This document shows positions 54,959 to 63,033 of a stretch of 64,000 bases of DNA, piece by piece. Below the pieces are notes generated by a model. That model searched no databases. It was given only the letters and a program-made list of their open reading frames with translations, and was not told the DNA's origin. How positions within the stretch are numbered: position 1 is the first letter of the stretch; each line of letters starts with the position of its first letter. This DNA comes from Paenibacillus_E sp964253085 (GTDB lineage Bacteria; Bacillota; Bacilli; Paenibacillales; NBRC-103111), in contig NZ_CAXUQH020000001.1 of the NCBI RefSeq assembly GCF_964253085.1, forward strand, positions 1,674,001 through 1,738,000, given 5' to 3'. A program made the position numbers and the translations under genes.

Positions 54959-56317
54959 AATCATAACCGGTCTGTTGTCATACATATGAAAGGTTTGTTC
55001 AATGTCATAGGCGGAAATAGGGGGACTTAGCAAGAAACCCTGAATTGTTGTGCAGGTGGTTTCTTTAAGAATATCCAGCTGTCCCACATCCTCAACCCCT
55101 TCGGCGACCACTTGGATATTGAGGGCATGGCCGAGGTGAATGATGGCGTTGGTAATCGCTAAATCATTGGAATTGCTTTGAATGTTTTTGACGAAGGAAC
55201 GGTCGATTTTGAGGCAATGAATAGGAAACTCTTTCAAATAATTGAGGGACGAATAACCAATTCCAAAATCATCGATGGAGATGGTAATTCCTTTGGAACA
55301 AAGCTTATCAAGGACGGCGATTGTTTTCTCCATATTTTGCATAATTGAGCTTTCGGTAATTTCGAACTCCATATAAGAGGGGTTAATGCCGGTTTGTTGA
55401 ATGATGTGAATGGCTTTATCCGCAAAGTTCTCATCTTGAAACTGGCAAGGTGAAATATTGACGGCAACTTGAAAATCAAGCTTATTTTCAGCGAGCCATC
55501 GTGCTTTCTGTAGACAGGCTTCCCGCAATACCCATTCACCTAGTGGCAAAATGAGGCCGGATTCCTCAGCAATCGGGATGAAATCGGCAGGCGCAATCAT
55601 GCCATGTGTAGGATGATTCCAACGCACCAAGGCTTCAAGGCAAGTAATTTGACCGGTCGAGAGCTCAAGTCGAGGTTGGTAGTATAACAAAAGCTGATTC
55701 TCTGTGATCGCTTTTCGAAGGTCGGTCTCCATTTGAATCTGACTAGTGAACTGTGTTAGTGAAGGCATGGAGTGGAAAGTAATAAGTTTATTCTTGCCCG
55801 TTTGTTTGGCAAGGAGGAGTGCTTGCTCAGCTTGGTGGAGTGCCTGCGCTATATTCTCAGGTGTTATCGTAAGGGCATTCAGACCGAAGCTTGCACGAAG
55901 GAAGCAGTCCTGACCCTGATAGGTAAAGGGAGAATCAAATACGTGTTGAATGCGATGGAGCGCAGATTGAAGTTGTTCTTGGTTATTTGCTCGAAGAAGA
56001 AGTGTATATTCATCATCGCCAGATCGAACAACAAGATCGATGTGATCTAGTAATTTCAATCTGCGGCTTAATTCGTGCAATAGATGATCTCCGCATGCGT
56101 ATCCTAGGGAGACATTCACTTGGCGAAAACGATCAATATCGAAAACAAGACATGCACGGACCTGAGAGGATGAGGTGTCATCGTGTTTCCGAACAGCATG
56201 TTCTAACTGGGCAAGGAGCTGCCCGCGAGAGTGAAGTCGAGTGATCTTTGTCCTGCTCGTGAGAGCTTCGATCGTTGTTGACGCAGTGAACAGAAGATGG
56301 CGCCAGATTGCTTTCAT
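54953..56317 (-). CDS. GGDEF-EAL protein, likely c-di-GMP phosphodiesterase
   Basis: 454 residues. N-terminal GGDEF-type domain with the active site replaced by SGDDEY (about residues 102-107), so it is probably inactive as a cyclase; from residue about 195 an EAL domain with the catalytic marks CLEALVRWNHP, FEITESSIM, DDFGIGYSSLNYLKEF, and LKIDRSFVKNI and ending EGVEDVGQLDIL...QGFLLSPP. All metal residues of EAL appear present. No membrane or sensor domain. ATG at 56317 with a weak GGGAATGAG. Convergent with the YheC/D gene. Confidence 0.9.
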   Translation of the reverse strand: MKAIWRHLLFTASTTIEALTSRTKITRLHSRGQLLAQLEHAVRKHDDTSSSQVRACLVFDIDRFRQVNVSLGYACGDHLLHELSRRLKLLDHIDLVVRSGDDEYTLLLRANNQEQLQSALHRIQHVFDSPFTYQGQDCFLRASFGLNALTITPENIAQALHQAEQALLLAKQTGKNKLITFHSMPSLTQFTSQIQMETDLRKAITENQLLLYYQPRLELSTGQITCLEALVRWNHPTHGMIAPADFIPIAEESGLILPLGEWVLREACLQKARWLAENKLDFQVAVNISPCQFQDENFADKAIHIIQQTGINPSYMEFEITESSIMQNMEKTIAVLDKLCSKGITISIDDFGIGYSSLNYLKEFPIHCLKIDRSFVKNIQSNSNDLAITNAIIHLGHALNIQVVAEGVEDVGQLDILKETTCTTIQGFLLSPPISAYDIEQTFHMYDNRPVMIS

Positions 56318-56511
56318 TTGCTATCACTCATTCCCATCTCATTGTTGTCCCAATATCCTTTATCATAAAGCTCTAAGAGGAGATAAACAATATTAAGAGT
56401 TTGCTATTATGACAAAAAATGGACTTTATATGCGAGTTTCTTAATGGAAAATTGATGAAAATGTCGAATGATGACGAAAATGAAATGAAGTGTAAAGTGT
56501 TTGAATTTATA

Positions 56512-56541
56512 TTGACAGAAGTAGGTTCTGAATGAGAGAAT
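56512..56541 (+). promoter_or_regulatory. Candidate promoter of the LacI-family gene
   Basis: TTGACA at 56512-56517 and GAGAAT at 56536-56541, spacer 18. The -10 region overlaps the operator below. Confidence 0.5.
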
Positions 56542-56556
56542 GTACGCGTGTACATT
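56539..56556. promoter_or_regulatory. Candidate LacI-family operator
   Basis: AATGTAC-GCGT-GTACATT: perfect 7-base inverted repeat around a CG-containing centre, the shape preferred by LacI-type repressors. It lies over the promoter of the regulator's own gene, so autoregulation is likely. Confidence 0.6.
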
Positions 56557-56590
56557 TTATGTGTAAGTGAGCGGAAGGGAGCCAATCTAC

Positions 56591-57631
56591 ATGGTGACGA
56601 GAAAAGAAGTTGCCGAGTTAGCCAAGGTATCAGAGGCGACTGTATCTCGTGTATTCAATGGACTTGGTCCGATGAAGCCTGCAACCAAAGAAAGAGTTCT
56701 CGAAGCAGCGAAGGCACTTGGCTATCATCCGAATGCGATTGCGCAAAGCTTTGCTCGAAGAAGAAGCGGTAATCTTGGTGTCGTGCTTCCGTATATGCCG
56801 AAGGTGCATCTGTTTTCCGCGTATTATTTTGCAGAGATTCTTAGCGGGATTGGGGAGCAAGTGAGGGAACAGGGCTATGACATGTTGTTGTCCCTCCTAA
56901 CACCAGATGACGAGTTGGATTATGGCCGGTTATATCGCTCGCAAAAGGTAGATGCCTGTGTCATTCTGGGGGCGAGAGATACTGAATCACAGCGAAGTTC
57001 TTTACTGCAATTGCAGGAACAGGGACTACCGTTCTGCTTGGTCAATCAACGATTCGAGGGGCTATCCTTCCTTGAAGTTGACGCGGATCATGTGGAGGGG
57101 AGCTATCAAGCGGTACGCCATTTACTGGATGAAGGCTATCGGAAGATTGCCTTTCTCAATGGTTCTCCCCAATACACCAATTCATTAGATAGACTTCAGG
57201 GGTATCAAAAGGCGATGCTAGAGGCCGGCTTAACGATGGATCCTTATTTGCAATTTGAGGGGAACTACAGTCGTACTAGCGGATATGAGATTGCCGCTAA
57301 GGTGTGGGAGAACCGTGATCAGGTGGAAGCTGTGTTTGCGGCTAATGACCGAATGGCCATTGGACTCATGCAAGGACTTCGTGAACGGGGATGGATAGCT
57401 GGGCGAGATTATGCGGTCATCGGGTGCGATGACTCGGATGCCGCCAAGTTAAGTGATCCGCCGCTCAGCAGCATTAAAGTGCCCTTCTTTGAAATGGGCA
57501 AGCAGGCGGCACGCGCAGTGCTTGCTACTGTCGGGCAGGGAGCGGGCAAGGCTCAACTGCAAGTTAAGCTGCCGACGGAAGTGAAGATTAGGCAGTCGTC
57601 GAAGCCTGGGGTGTTGAGAGCAGGGAGCTGA
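56591..57631 (+). CDS. LacI family transcriptional regulator
   Basis: 346 residues. N-terminal helix-turn-helix and hinge (TRKEVAELAKVSEATVSRVF, NGLGPMKPATKERVLEAAK), then a periplasmic-binding-like effector domain (GNLGVVLPYMP, EGSYQAVRHLLDEGYRKIAF, AVFAANDRMAIGLMQ). ATG at 56591 behind GAAGGGAG. The sugar operon at 57851-60795 follows in the same direction with about 220 bases between, so it is the likely target. The effector is unknown. Confidence 0.93.
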   Translation: MVTRKEVAELAKVSEATVSRVFNGLGPMKPATKERVLEAAKALGYHPNAIAQSFARRRSGNLGVVLPYMPKVHLFSAYYFAEILSGIGEQVREQGYDMLLSLLTPDDELDYGRLYRSQKVDACVILGARDTESQRSSLLQLQEQGLPFCLVNQRFEGLSFLEVDADHVEGSYQAVRHLLDEGYRKIAFLNGSPQYTNSLDRLQGYQKAMLEAGLTMDPYLQFEGNYSRTSGYEIAAKVWENRDQVEAVFAANDRMAIGLMQGLRERGWIAGRDYAVIGCDDSDAAKLSDPPLSSIKVPFFEMGKQAARAVLATVGQGAGKAQLQVKLPTEVKIRQSSKPGVLRAGS

Positions 57632-57713
57632 AGGGCTGATAGTTGAGGAATGGGTGCTATGTGCTAAGTGGATGCAGAGTGTCGAGTGTGAAGTGAGAGT
57701 GCTAGGGTTTTTA

Positions 57714-57793
57714 GAGAAATAACTGGATTTCCTGTAGGTAATTACCTTGGAATTAGCTTGTTTGGAGGTTTAGATGGATTTTCTACAGTTTAT
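57714..57793. repeat. Second locus of the about 50-nt palindromic repeats
   Basis: GAGAAATAACTGGATTTCCTG (57714-57734) and a diverged unit ending TTTTCTACAGTTTATG (57778-57793), same type as 47310-47435. It lies in the gap between the LacI gene and the sugar operon, which shows no gene. Confidence 0.5.
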
Positions 57794-57850
57794 GGGGGAT
57801 GAGTTGGGTGGATAGGCTGGTAACAACACACTTGGGGAGGCGTGTATACG

Positions 57851-59014
57851 ATGAAAAAAACGTTCAATATCGGTATGATTGGCTATAAATTTATGGGAAA
57901 AGCACATAGTCATGCTTATAAAGATTTACCTATGTTCTTTCCAAAGACGGCGATTCCGAAGATGAAGCTCATCTGTGGTCGCGACGAGAGTGGTGTTCGT
58001 CAGGCAACAGAACAATTCGGCTGGGACGGGTATGTAACGGATTGGCGCGAGCTGGTTACGCATCCGGATATCGACGTCGTCGATATCAATGCGCCGAGTG
58101 ATGCGCACAAGGAGATTGCTTTGGCGGCAGCGAAAGCGGGCAAGCATCTGTTCTGCGAAAAGCCGCTAGCGCTGACCCTTGCGGATGCAAGGGAGATGCT
58201 GGAAGCGGCCGAAGAAGCTGGCGTGAAGCACATGGTCGGCTTCAACTATCGTTTTGCACCGGCGGTTCAGCTGGCGAAGAAGCTCGTGGAGAGCGGCCGA
58301 CTGGGTCAAATCTACCACTTCCGTGCATGGTTTTTGCAGGATTGGATCGTCGATCCGACGTTCCCGTTGGTATGGCGCTTGCAGAAGGAGATTGCGGGAT
58401 CAGGATCGCATGGCGATCTGGGCGCGCATCTGATCGATCTGGCGCACTTCCTCGTTGGCGAGATGACCGAAGTGATCGGAATGAGTGAAACATTCGTGAA
58501 GGAGCGTCCGCTTCCGACATCGATGACGGGGCTAAGTGCCAAAGGCAGCAAAGATGCACCGCATGGTCCTGTTACGGTTGATGATGCGACATTATTCATG
58601 GCACGCTTCGCGAATGGTGCATTGGGCAGCTTCGAGGCAACGAGATTTGCTCCCGGGCACCGGTGTACGAACTCTTTTGAAATTAATGGCAGTAAAGGCA
58701 GCGTGAAATTCGATTTTGAGCGATTGAATGAGTTGCAGGTGTATTTTACAAGTGATGATGAGGATGTTCAGGGCTTCAGACGTGTTCTTGCAACAGATGC
58801 CTCACATGCTTATATGGATGCTTGGTGGCCAGCAGGACATACGATCGGGTATGAGCACACTTTCGTACATGAAGTTGTGGAGTTGATGACAGCCCTCTCT
58901 GAGGATCGACAACCAGTTCCGAATTTTGTGGATGGCGTCAAGTGTCAAGAGGTACTGGAAGCCGTGGATCAATCGATCGAACAGCGTCGCTGGGTTCGTA
59001 TAAGTGAAGTATAA
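57851..59014 (+). CDS. Gfo/Idh/MocA family oxidoreductase
   Basis: 387 residues. N-terminal Rossmann motif IGMIGYKFMGKAHSHAYK, nucleotide site VVDINAPSDAHKEIALAAAK, and the family CEKPLALTLADAREM with the catalytic Lys; C-terminal alpha/beta domain with GGGxxxDxGxH-like GSHGDLGAHLIDLAHFL. Such enzymes oxidise or reduce sugars with NAD(P), for example myo-inositol or glucosides. ATG at 57851 is ten bases from GGGGAGG; a GTG nine bases upstream is too close. First gene of a three-gene operon with ThuA and a second Gfo/Idh/MocA. Confidence 0.9.
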   Translation: MKKTFNIGMIGYKFMGKAHSHAYKDLPMFFPKTAIPKMKLICGRDESGVRQATEQFGWDGYVTDWRELVTHPDIDVVDINAPSDAHKEIALAAAKAGKHLFCEKPLALTLADAREMLEAAEEAGVKHMVGFNYRFAPAVQLAKKLVESGRLGQIYHFRAWFLQDWIVDPTFPLVWRLQKEIAGSGSHGDLGAHLIDLAHFLVGEMTEVIGMSETFVKERPLPTSMTGLSAKGSKDAPHGPVTVDDATLFMARFANGALGSFEATRFAPGHRCTNSFEINGSKGSVKFDFERLNELQVYFTSDDEDVQGFRRVLATDASHAYMDAWWPAGHTIGYEHTFVHEVVELMTALSEDRQPVPNFVDGVKCQEVLEAVDQSIEQRRWVRISEV

Positions 59015-59044
59015 AAGGGTCATGGAGAGAGGAGCGGGAATGGC

Positions 59045-59677
59045 ATGAGTCAGAAACAAGCATTGATTGTATGGGGTGGCTGGGATGGTCATCAACCCGA
59101 GGAGGTTGCGGGGATTTTTGCAGGTGTGCTGCGTGAAGAGGGCTATGGGGTAGAAGTAACAGACACGCTGGACAGCTTCCGGGATGAGGAACGTTTGGCG
59201 AGCATAGATCTAATCGTTCCTGTGTGGACGATGGGGCAAATTGAGAAAGAGCAGCTGACACCTCTCATTAACGCGGTAAAAGTTGGCGGAACGGGGATTG
59301 CAGGCTGTCATGGCGGGATGGGGGATTCCTTCCGTAATGAAGTGGAGTACCAGTACATGGTAGGCGGCCAGTGGGTGGCGCATCCTGGAAATGATGGTGT
59401 TACCTATACGGTTCGTATGAAAGATAGCGAGCAGCCACTGACAGCGGGGATCGGTGATTTCGTCGTAGTTTCGGAAAAATATTATATGCATGTCGACCCT
59501 GCGATCAAGGTGCATGCGGTGACGGACTTCGATGATGTGGAAATGCCGGTCGTATGGACTAAAACTTACGGTGCAGGCAAAGTCTATTATAATTCACTGG
59601 GCCATCAGGCTAACATTGTTCGTATGCCAGAAACGTTGGAATTAATGCGACGCGGATTGCTTTGGGCAACACGCTAA
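59045..59677 (+). CDS. ThuA domain-containing protein
   Basis: 210 residues. Glutamine-amidotransferase-like ThuA fold: LIVWGGWDGHQPEEVAGIFA, DLIVPVWTMGQIE, GTGIAGCHGGMGDSF (position of the usual nucleophile elbow, here with Cys), and WTKTYGAGKVYYNSLGHQ. ThuA proteins accompany trehalose, sucrose and other disaccharide catabolism with 3-keto-sugar formation by Gfo/Idh/MocA dehydrogenases, which matches its place between two of them. ATG at 59045. Precise reaction unsettled. Confidence 0.9.
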   Translation: MSQKQALIVWGGWDGHQPEEVAGIFAGVLREEGYGVEVTDTLDSFRDEERLASIDLIVPVWTMGQIEKEQLTPLINAVKVGGTGIAGCHGGMGDSFRNEVEYQYMVGGQWVAHPGNDGVTYTVRMKDSEQPLTAGIGDFVVVSEKYYMHVDPAIKVHAVTDFDDVEMPVVWTKTYGAGKVYYNSLGHQANIVRMPETLELMRRGLLWATR

Positions 59678-59697
59678 CTATAGGGGGACATGAAGCG

Positions 59698-60795
59698 ATG
59701 AGTAAGATGAAGGTTGGTATCATTGGATGCGGAAATATAAGCGCGGCTTATATGAAAAATATTCCTAACTACGCACACTTGGAGTTGGTCGCTTGTGCAG
59801 ATATTGATGTGAGTAAAGCAGAAGCGCGTGCCGAAGAGTTCGGGATTGCGCATGCGTACACAGTAGAACAATTACTAGGTGATCCGCAAGTGGACATCGT
59901 GATTAATTTGACGATCCCGGCTGTACATGCTGCAGTCTGTATTCAAATTCTCGAAGCAGGTAAACATGCTTATGTGGAAAAGCCTCTTGCCGTAACGCGT
60001 GAGGAAGGGCTGCAAATCTTGGAGGTTGCTAAGCGCAAAGGACTTCTGATTGGCAGTGCGCCAGACACGTTCCTTGGCGGCGGTATCCAAACCTGTGTGA
60101 AATTGATTCAGGATGGATGGATTGGTACACCGATTGCCGCTACGGCTTTCATGATGGGTAAGGGGCATGAGCATTGGCACCCAGATCCAGAGTTTTACTA
60201 TGCCAAAGGCGGCGGCCCAATGTTCGACATGGGTCCTTATTACTTAACTGCTCTCGTTGCATTGCTCGGGCCCATTCGTCGTGTAACGGGTTCAACGGCT
60301 GTGAGCTTCCCGGAGCGCACGATTTCAAGTGAGAAGAAGCGCGGGCAGAAAATTCAAGTAGATACGCCAACACACGTGGCTGGTGTATTAGATTTCCACA
60401 GTGGTGCTATTGCAACACTTGTGACAAGTTTTGATATTATGGCGGGTACTGGGCTGCCACACATTGAAATCTACGGCAGTCAGGGCTCGTTGAGTGTGCC
60501 TAATCCGAATAACTTTGGCGGGGAAGTGCTTATTCGCAAACCTAGTTCTGCGGTATATGAACCGATTCCACTTTCACACGGCTACATAGACAATAACCGC
60601 GGACTCGGTGTTGCTGCAATGGCACAAGCGCTAATAACTGGCGATAACTCAGCACATCGTGCGAACGGAGAGCTTGCCTATCACGTGCTGGAAGCGATGC
60701 ATGGTTTCCATGATGCGTCTGACTCTGGTCAGCATTATGTAATGAAGAGCAGCTGCGAGAAGCCGAAAGCGATGAATCCGTTGACGGAACTATAG
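59698..60795 (+). CDS. Gfo/Idh/MocA family oxidoreductase
   Basis: 365 residues. Seen: KVGIIGCGNISAAYMKNI, AHLELVACADIDVSKAEARA, and YVEKPLAVTREEGLQI with the catalytic Lys, and GGGPMFDMGPYYLTALVALL with the C-terminal-domain His-type site. Different from the first copy (about 20 residues shorter, low similarity), so the two probably act at successive steps or on different sugars. ATG at 59698 has GGGGGA nine bases upstream; 20 bases after the ThuA gene. Confidence 0.9.
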   Translation: MSKMKVGIIGCGNISAAYMKNIPNYAHLELVACADIDVSKAEARAEEFGIAHAYTVEQLLGDPQVDIVINLTIPAVHAAVCIQILEAGKHAYVEKPLAVTREEGLQILEVAKRKGLLIGSAPDTFLGGGIQTCVKLIQDGWIGTPIAATAFMMGKGHEHWHPDPEFYYAKGGGPMFDMGPYYLTALVALLGPIRRVTGSTAVSFPERTISSEKKRGQKIQVDTPTHVAGVLDFHSGAIATLVTSFDIMAGTGLPHIEIYGSQGSLSVPNPNNFGGEVLIRKPSSAVYEPIPLSHGYIDNNRGLGVAAMAQALITGDNSAHRANGELAYHVLEAMHGFHDASDSGQHYVMKSSCEKPKAMNPLTEL

Positions 60796-60819
60796 TAAAT
60801 GAAGTAGCATAGCTTAGCG

Positions 60820-60862
60820 ATCTCCTCCTCCTTGGTCAGTGACTGATGAGGGGGATTTTATT
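60820..60862 (+). terminator. Terminator-like hairpin after the sugar operon
   Basis: Inner stem TCAGT / ACTGA extended by imperfect CCTCCT / GGGGG pairs, followed by TTTTATTTT. Confidence 0.5.
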
Positions 60863-61009
60863 TTGAAATGAATGAAAGTTGCACGTGTGAGTTACAATTG
60901 CGATGGTTTTCTGCGTGGCAGGTAATAGAACGATTGCTAAGGAATGCCGAAGCATCCCCCAGCAAGTTTTAGGATTTTAACAAAGCGATGGTCCATACTA
61001 GGAGGGAAT

Positions 61010-61213
61010 TTACTGAAGATGTTCCTTTAGTGTTTCGACAAGTGTATCTTGCGTACTCGCTTCTGAATGCTGCCATATAATCTCAAAAAGAACACCTAGT
61101 CCAGGTAAAACTTTCTCTTCCCCGCCAATCGAGTCTTCAATAACTTCTTTGAGTTCTTCCGGTGTTTTGTTGTTAACCCGCTGGTGGATGGCTTGTCTAA
61201 GGGTAATATTCAT
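61010..61213 (-). CDS. sspI: Small acid-soluble spore protein I
   Basis: 67 residues. Matches Bacillus SspI in length and landmarks: MNITLRQAIHQRVNNKTPEE, EKVLPGLGVLFEIIWQHSEA. SspI is a minor spore protein made in the forespore under sigma-G. ATG at 61213 behind GAGGTCC. A CATAGTA-like -10 is seen upstream (about 61255) but the -35 is not convincing. In B. subtilis sspI neighbours ysgA and pheS; here a KtrA-like gene lies between sspI and the ysgA-like gene. Confidence 0.93.
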   Translation of the reverse strand: MNITLRQAIHQRVNNKTPEELKEVIEDSIGGEEKVLPGLGVLFEIIWQHSEASTQDTLVETLKEHLQ

Positions 61214-61340
61214 TCAAGGACCTCGCTTCCATTTCATTCTCGTTATTACTATGTGCAAATTAAGATGGCTTCATCCTTCCCACTCTTCGCCAATGCAGGC
61301 AGTGGCTCCATTGTTGTAAAGTGGCTCAAGGGGCTGAGTA

Positions 61341-61349
61341 TGGTATAAT
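61341..61349 (+). promoter_or_regulatory. Extended -10 promoter of the KtrA-like gene
   Basis: TGGTATAAT, a consensus extended -10, 41 bases before the start codon. Confidence 0.5.
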
Positions 61350-61389
61350 GAATGGGAAATATTCTTGGGAATATGGAGGAACGTGAGCG

Positions 61390-62049
61390 GTGAAAAAACA
61401 ATTTGCGATTATTGGGATGGGAAGATTTGGTTCAGCTGTCGCTAAGACGTTATCACAACTAGGATTCGAGGTTCTTGCCATTGATCAGGACGAAGAAACG
61501 GTTCAAGACGTTTCCACTTATGTGACTCATGCTGTTCAAGCCGATTCTACCGATGAGGAAGCTATGCGGGCGTTGGGGATTCGGAATTTTGACGTTGTGG
61601 TTGTGGCCATAGGGGAAGATATTCAAGCAAGTATTCTTACTACATTAATTCTCAAAGAGATGGGCATAGCTACGACAATCGTAAAAGCTGTGAATGATCT
61701 CCATGGCAAGGTACTCAAAAAAATTGGCGCAGATAAAATCGTCTATCCAGAACGGGATATGGGGCAGCGTGTAGCCCATCATATGATTTCATCGAACATT
61801 ATTGATTATATAGAGCTCTCCGCCGATTATAGTATTGTAGAAATGAAAGCATCGAAAGAGATGATTGGCAAAAGTTTGCGTCAACTCGATGTGCGTGCCA
61901 AATATGACTGCAACGTGATTGCGATCAAACATAACGAACAGATGATCATACCGCCGAGTGCGGAGGAGCCGATTAAACAAGAAGATATTTTGGTCATTGT
62001 GGGTAAAAATTCGAGTCTTCAAAACTTTGAAGTCACTTTTGCGGAGTAG
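61390..62049 (+). CDS. KtrA/KtrC-like potassium uptake regulator (TrkA_N + TrkA_C)
   Basis: 219 residues. RCK_N Rossmann domain with GMGRFGSAVAKTL (Gly9, Gly11, Gly14) and an acidic AIDQDEETV for nucleotide binding; RCK_C domain from about residue 137 (YSIVEMKASKEMIGKSLRQL ... DILVIVGKNS). KtrA/C gates the KtrB/D potassium channel; its C-terminal domain binds c-di-AMP in Bacillota. No ktrB is adjacent. GTG at 61390 with GGAGG upstream at a long distance (GGAGGAACGTGAGCG). Ends 7 bases before the methyltransferase gene. Confidence 0.92.
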   Translation: MKKQFAIIGMGRFGSAVAKTLSQLGFEVLAIDQDEETVQDVSTYVTHAVQADSTDEEAMRALGIRNFDVVVVAIGEDIQASILTTLILKEMGIATTIVKAVNDLHGKVLKKIGADKIVYPERDMGQRVAHHMISSNIIDYIELSADYSIVEMKASKEMIGKSLRQLDVRAKYDCNVIAIKHNEQMIIPPSAEEPIKQEDILVIVGKNSSLQNFEVTFAE

Positions 62050-62056
62050 GTAAATC

Positions 62057-62854
62057 ATGACACATGCATATATAGAAATCATGTCTGTTCAAAATACGAG
62101 AGTGAAGGACTGGGCTCAGCTCTTAGAGCGGCGCGGCAGAGATAAGCAAGGCAAATATATCATTGAGGGTTATCATTTGATCGAGGAAGCTTTGAAAGCG
62201 GGGGCAGAGGTGGAGGCTATTCTTTTTCTAGCGGAAAAAGGGAGTCCTGTCGAGCTTGTCGCCCTCGCTGGTGATTGCGCCGTCGAATGGGTCGGCGTAA
62301 GCGCGGCGGTGTTGGCCAAGTGTTCGGACGCACAGACGCCGCAGGGGGTAGTGGCCATCGTGACACGGCCACAGGTTGGCATGGACGAGCTGCTTGCCGG
62401 CGAGCACGATCTGGTCGTGGTACTGGACGGTGTTCAGGACCCCGGCAATCTAGGCACGATCATCCGCAGCGCGGATGCCGTCGGTGCCAAAGCGGTCGTG
62501 CTCGGCCGCGGCACGGTCGATCTGTTCAATCCCAAGACGATCCGCTCGACGATGGGATCGATGTATCATCTGCCGATCGTGGAGGCAGATTTGGGTGAGT
62601 TGTTGCCGCGCGCGCGTGAGCGCGGCGTGCGGCTCGTGACGACGAGCCTGCAGGCGCAGGGCTCGTGTTACGACACGGACCTGCGGCAGCCGACGTGGCT
62701 GATTTTCGGCAACGAGGCCAAGGGCGTGTCGCCGGAAGTTGCTGCGCAGTCGGACGTGCAGGTCATTATTCCGATGCAGGGCAAGGCGGAATCGCTGAAC
62801 GTCGCGATGGCGGCGACGGTTTTGCTTTTTGAGGCGGCTAGGCAGCGGATGTAG
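62057..62854 (+). CDS. TrmH/SpoU family RNA 2'-O-methyltransferase
   Basis: 265 residues. Seen: N-terminal substrate-binding domain (KYIIEGYHLIEEALKAGAEV), then SpoU motifs 1-3: DPGNLGTIIRSADAVGA, LIFGNEAKGVSPEV and IPMQGKAESLNVAMAATVLL, with the trefoil-knot SAM site. Bacillus YsgA/RlmB-like proteins methylate ribose in rRNA. Base composition changes abruptly from AT-rich to GC-rich at about 62260. ATG at 62057 behind GGAGTAGG. The position near sspI matches ysgA of B. subtilis. Confidence 0.92.
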   Translation: MTHAYIEIMSVQNTRVKDWAQLLERRGRDKQGKYIIEGYHLIEEALKAGAEVEAILFLAEKGSPVELVALAGDCAVEWVGVSAAVLAKCSDAQTPQGVVAIVTRPQVGMDELLAGEHDLVVVLDGVQDPGNLGTIIRSADAVGAKAVVLGRGTVDLFNPKTIRSTMGSMYHLPIVEADLGELLPRARERGVRLVTTSLQAQGSCYDTDLRQPTWLIFGNEAKGVSPEVAAQSDVQVIIPMQGKAESLNVAMAATVLLFEAARQRM

Positions 62855-62972
62855 TAAACATTAGAAAAGCTATGGGGTAACTTTAAAGACTTTGATGCGT
62901 AAACGAGGTTGGATTAGGATACCTCCCTATTATGTACCAGGTGGTTTACCTCAAAAGTAGTAAAACAAAATG

Positions 62973-63005
62973 ACGCTAATCCTTTGCAGGGTTAGCGTTT
63001 TTTTT
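62973..63005 (+). terminator. Terminator after the TrmH-family gene
   Basis: Stem ACGCTAA-CC / GG-TTAGCGT with a short loop and a run of eight T. It also faces the convergent ROK pseudogene. Confidence 0.88.
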
Positions 63006-63033
63006 AGTTTCATGCTCTTCACCAAAAGACTCC

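Noticed and set aside
62930..62960. T-box leader
   Set aside because: CCAGGTGGTTTACC recalls the T-box but lacks the AGGGTGGNACCGCG core, and no aminoacyl-tRNA synthetase gene follows.
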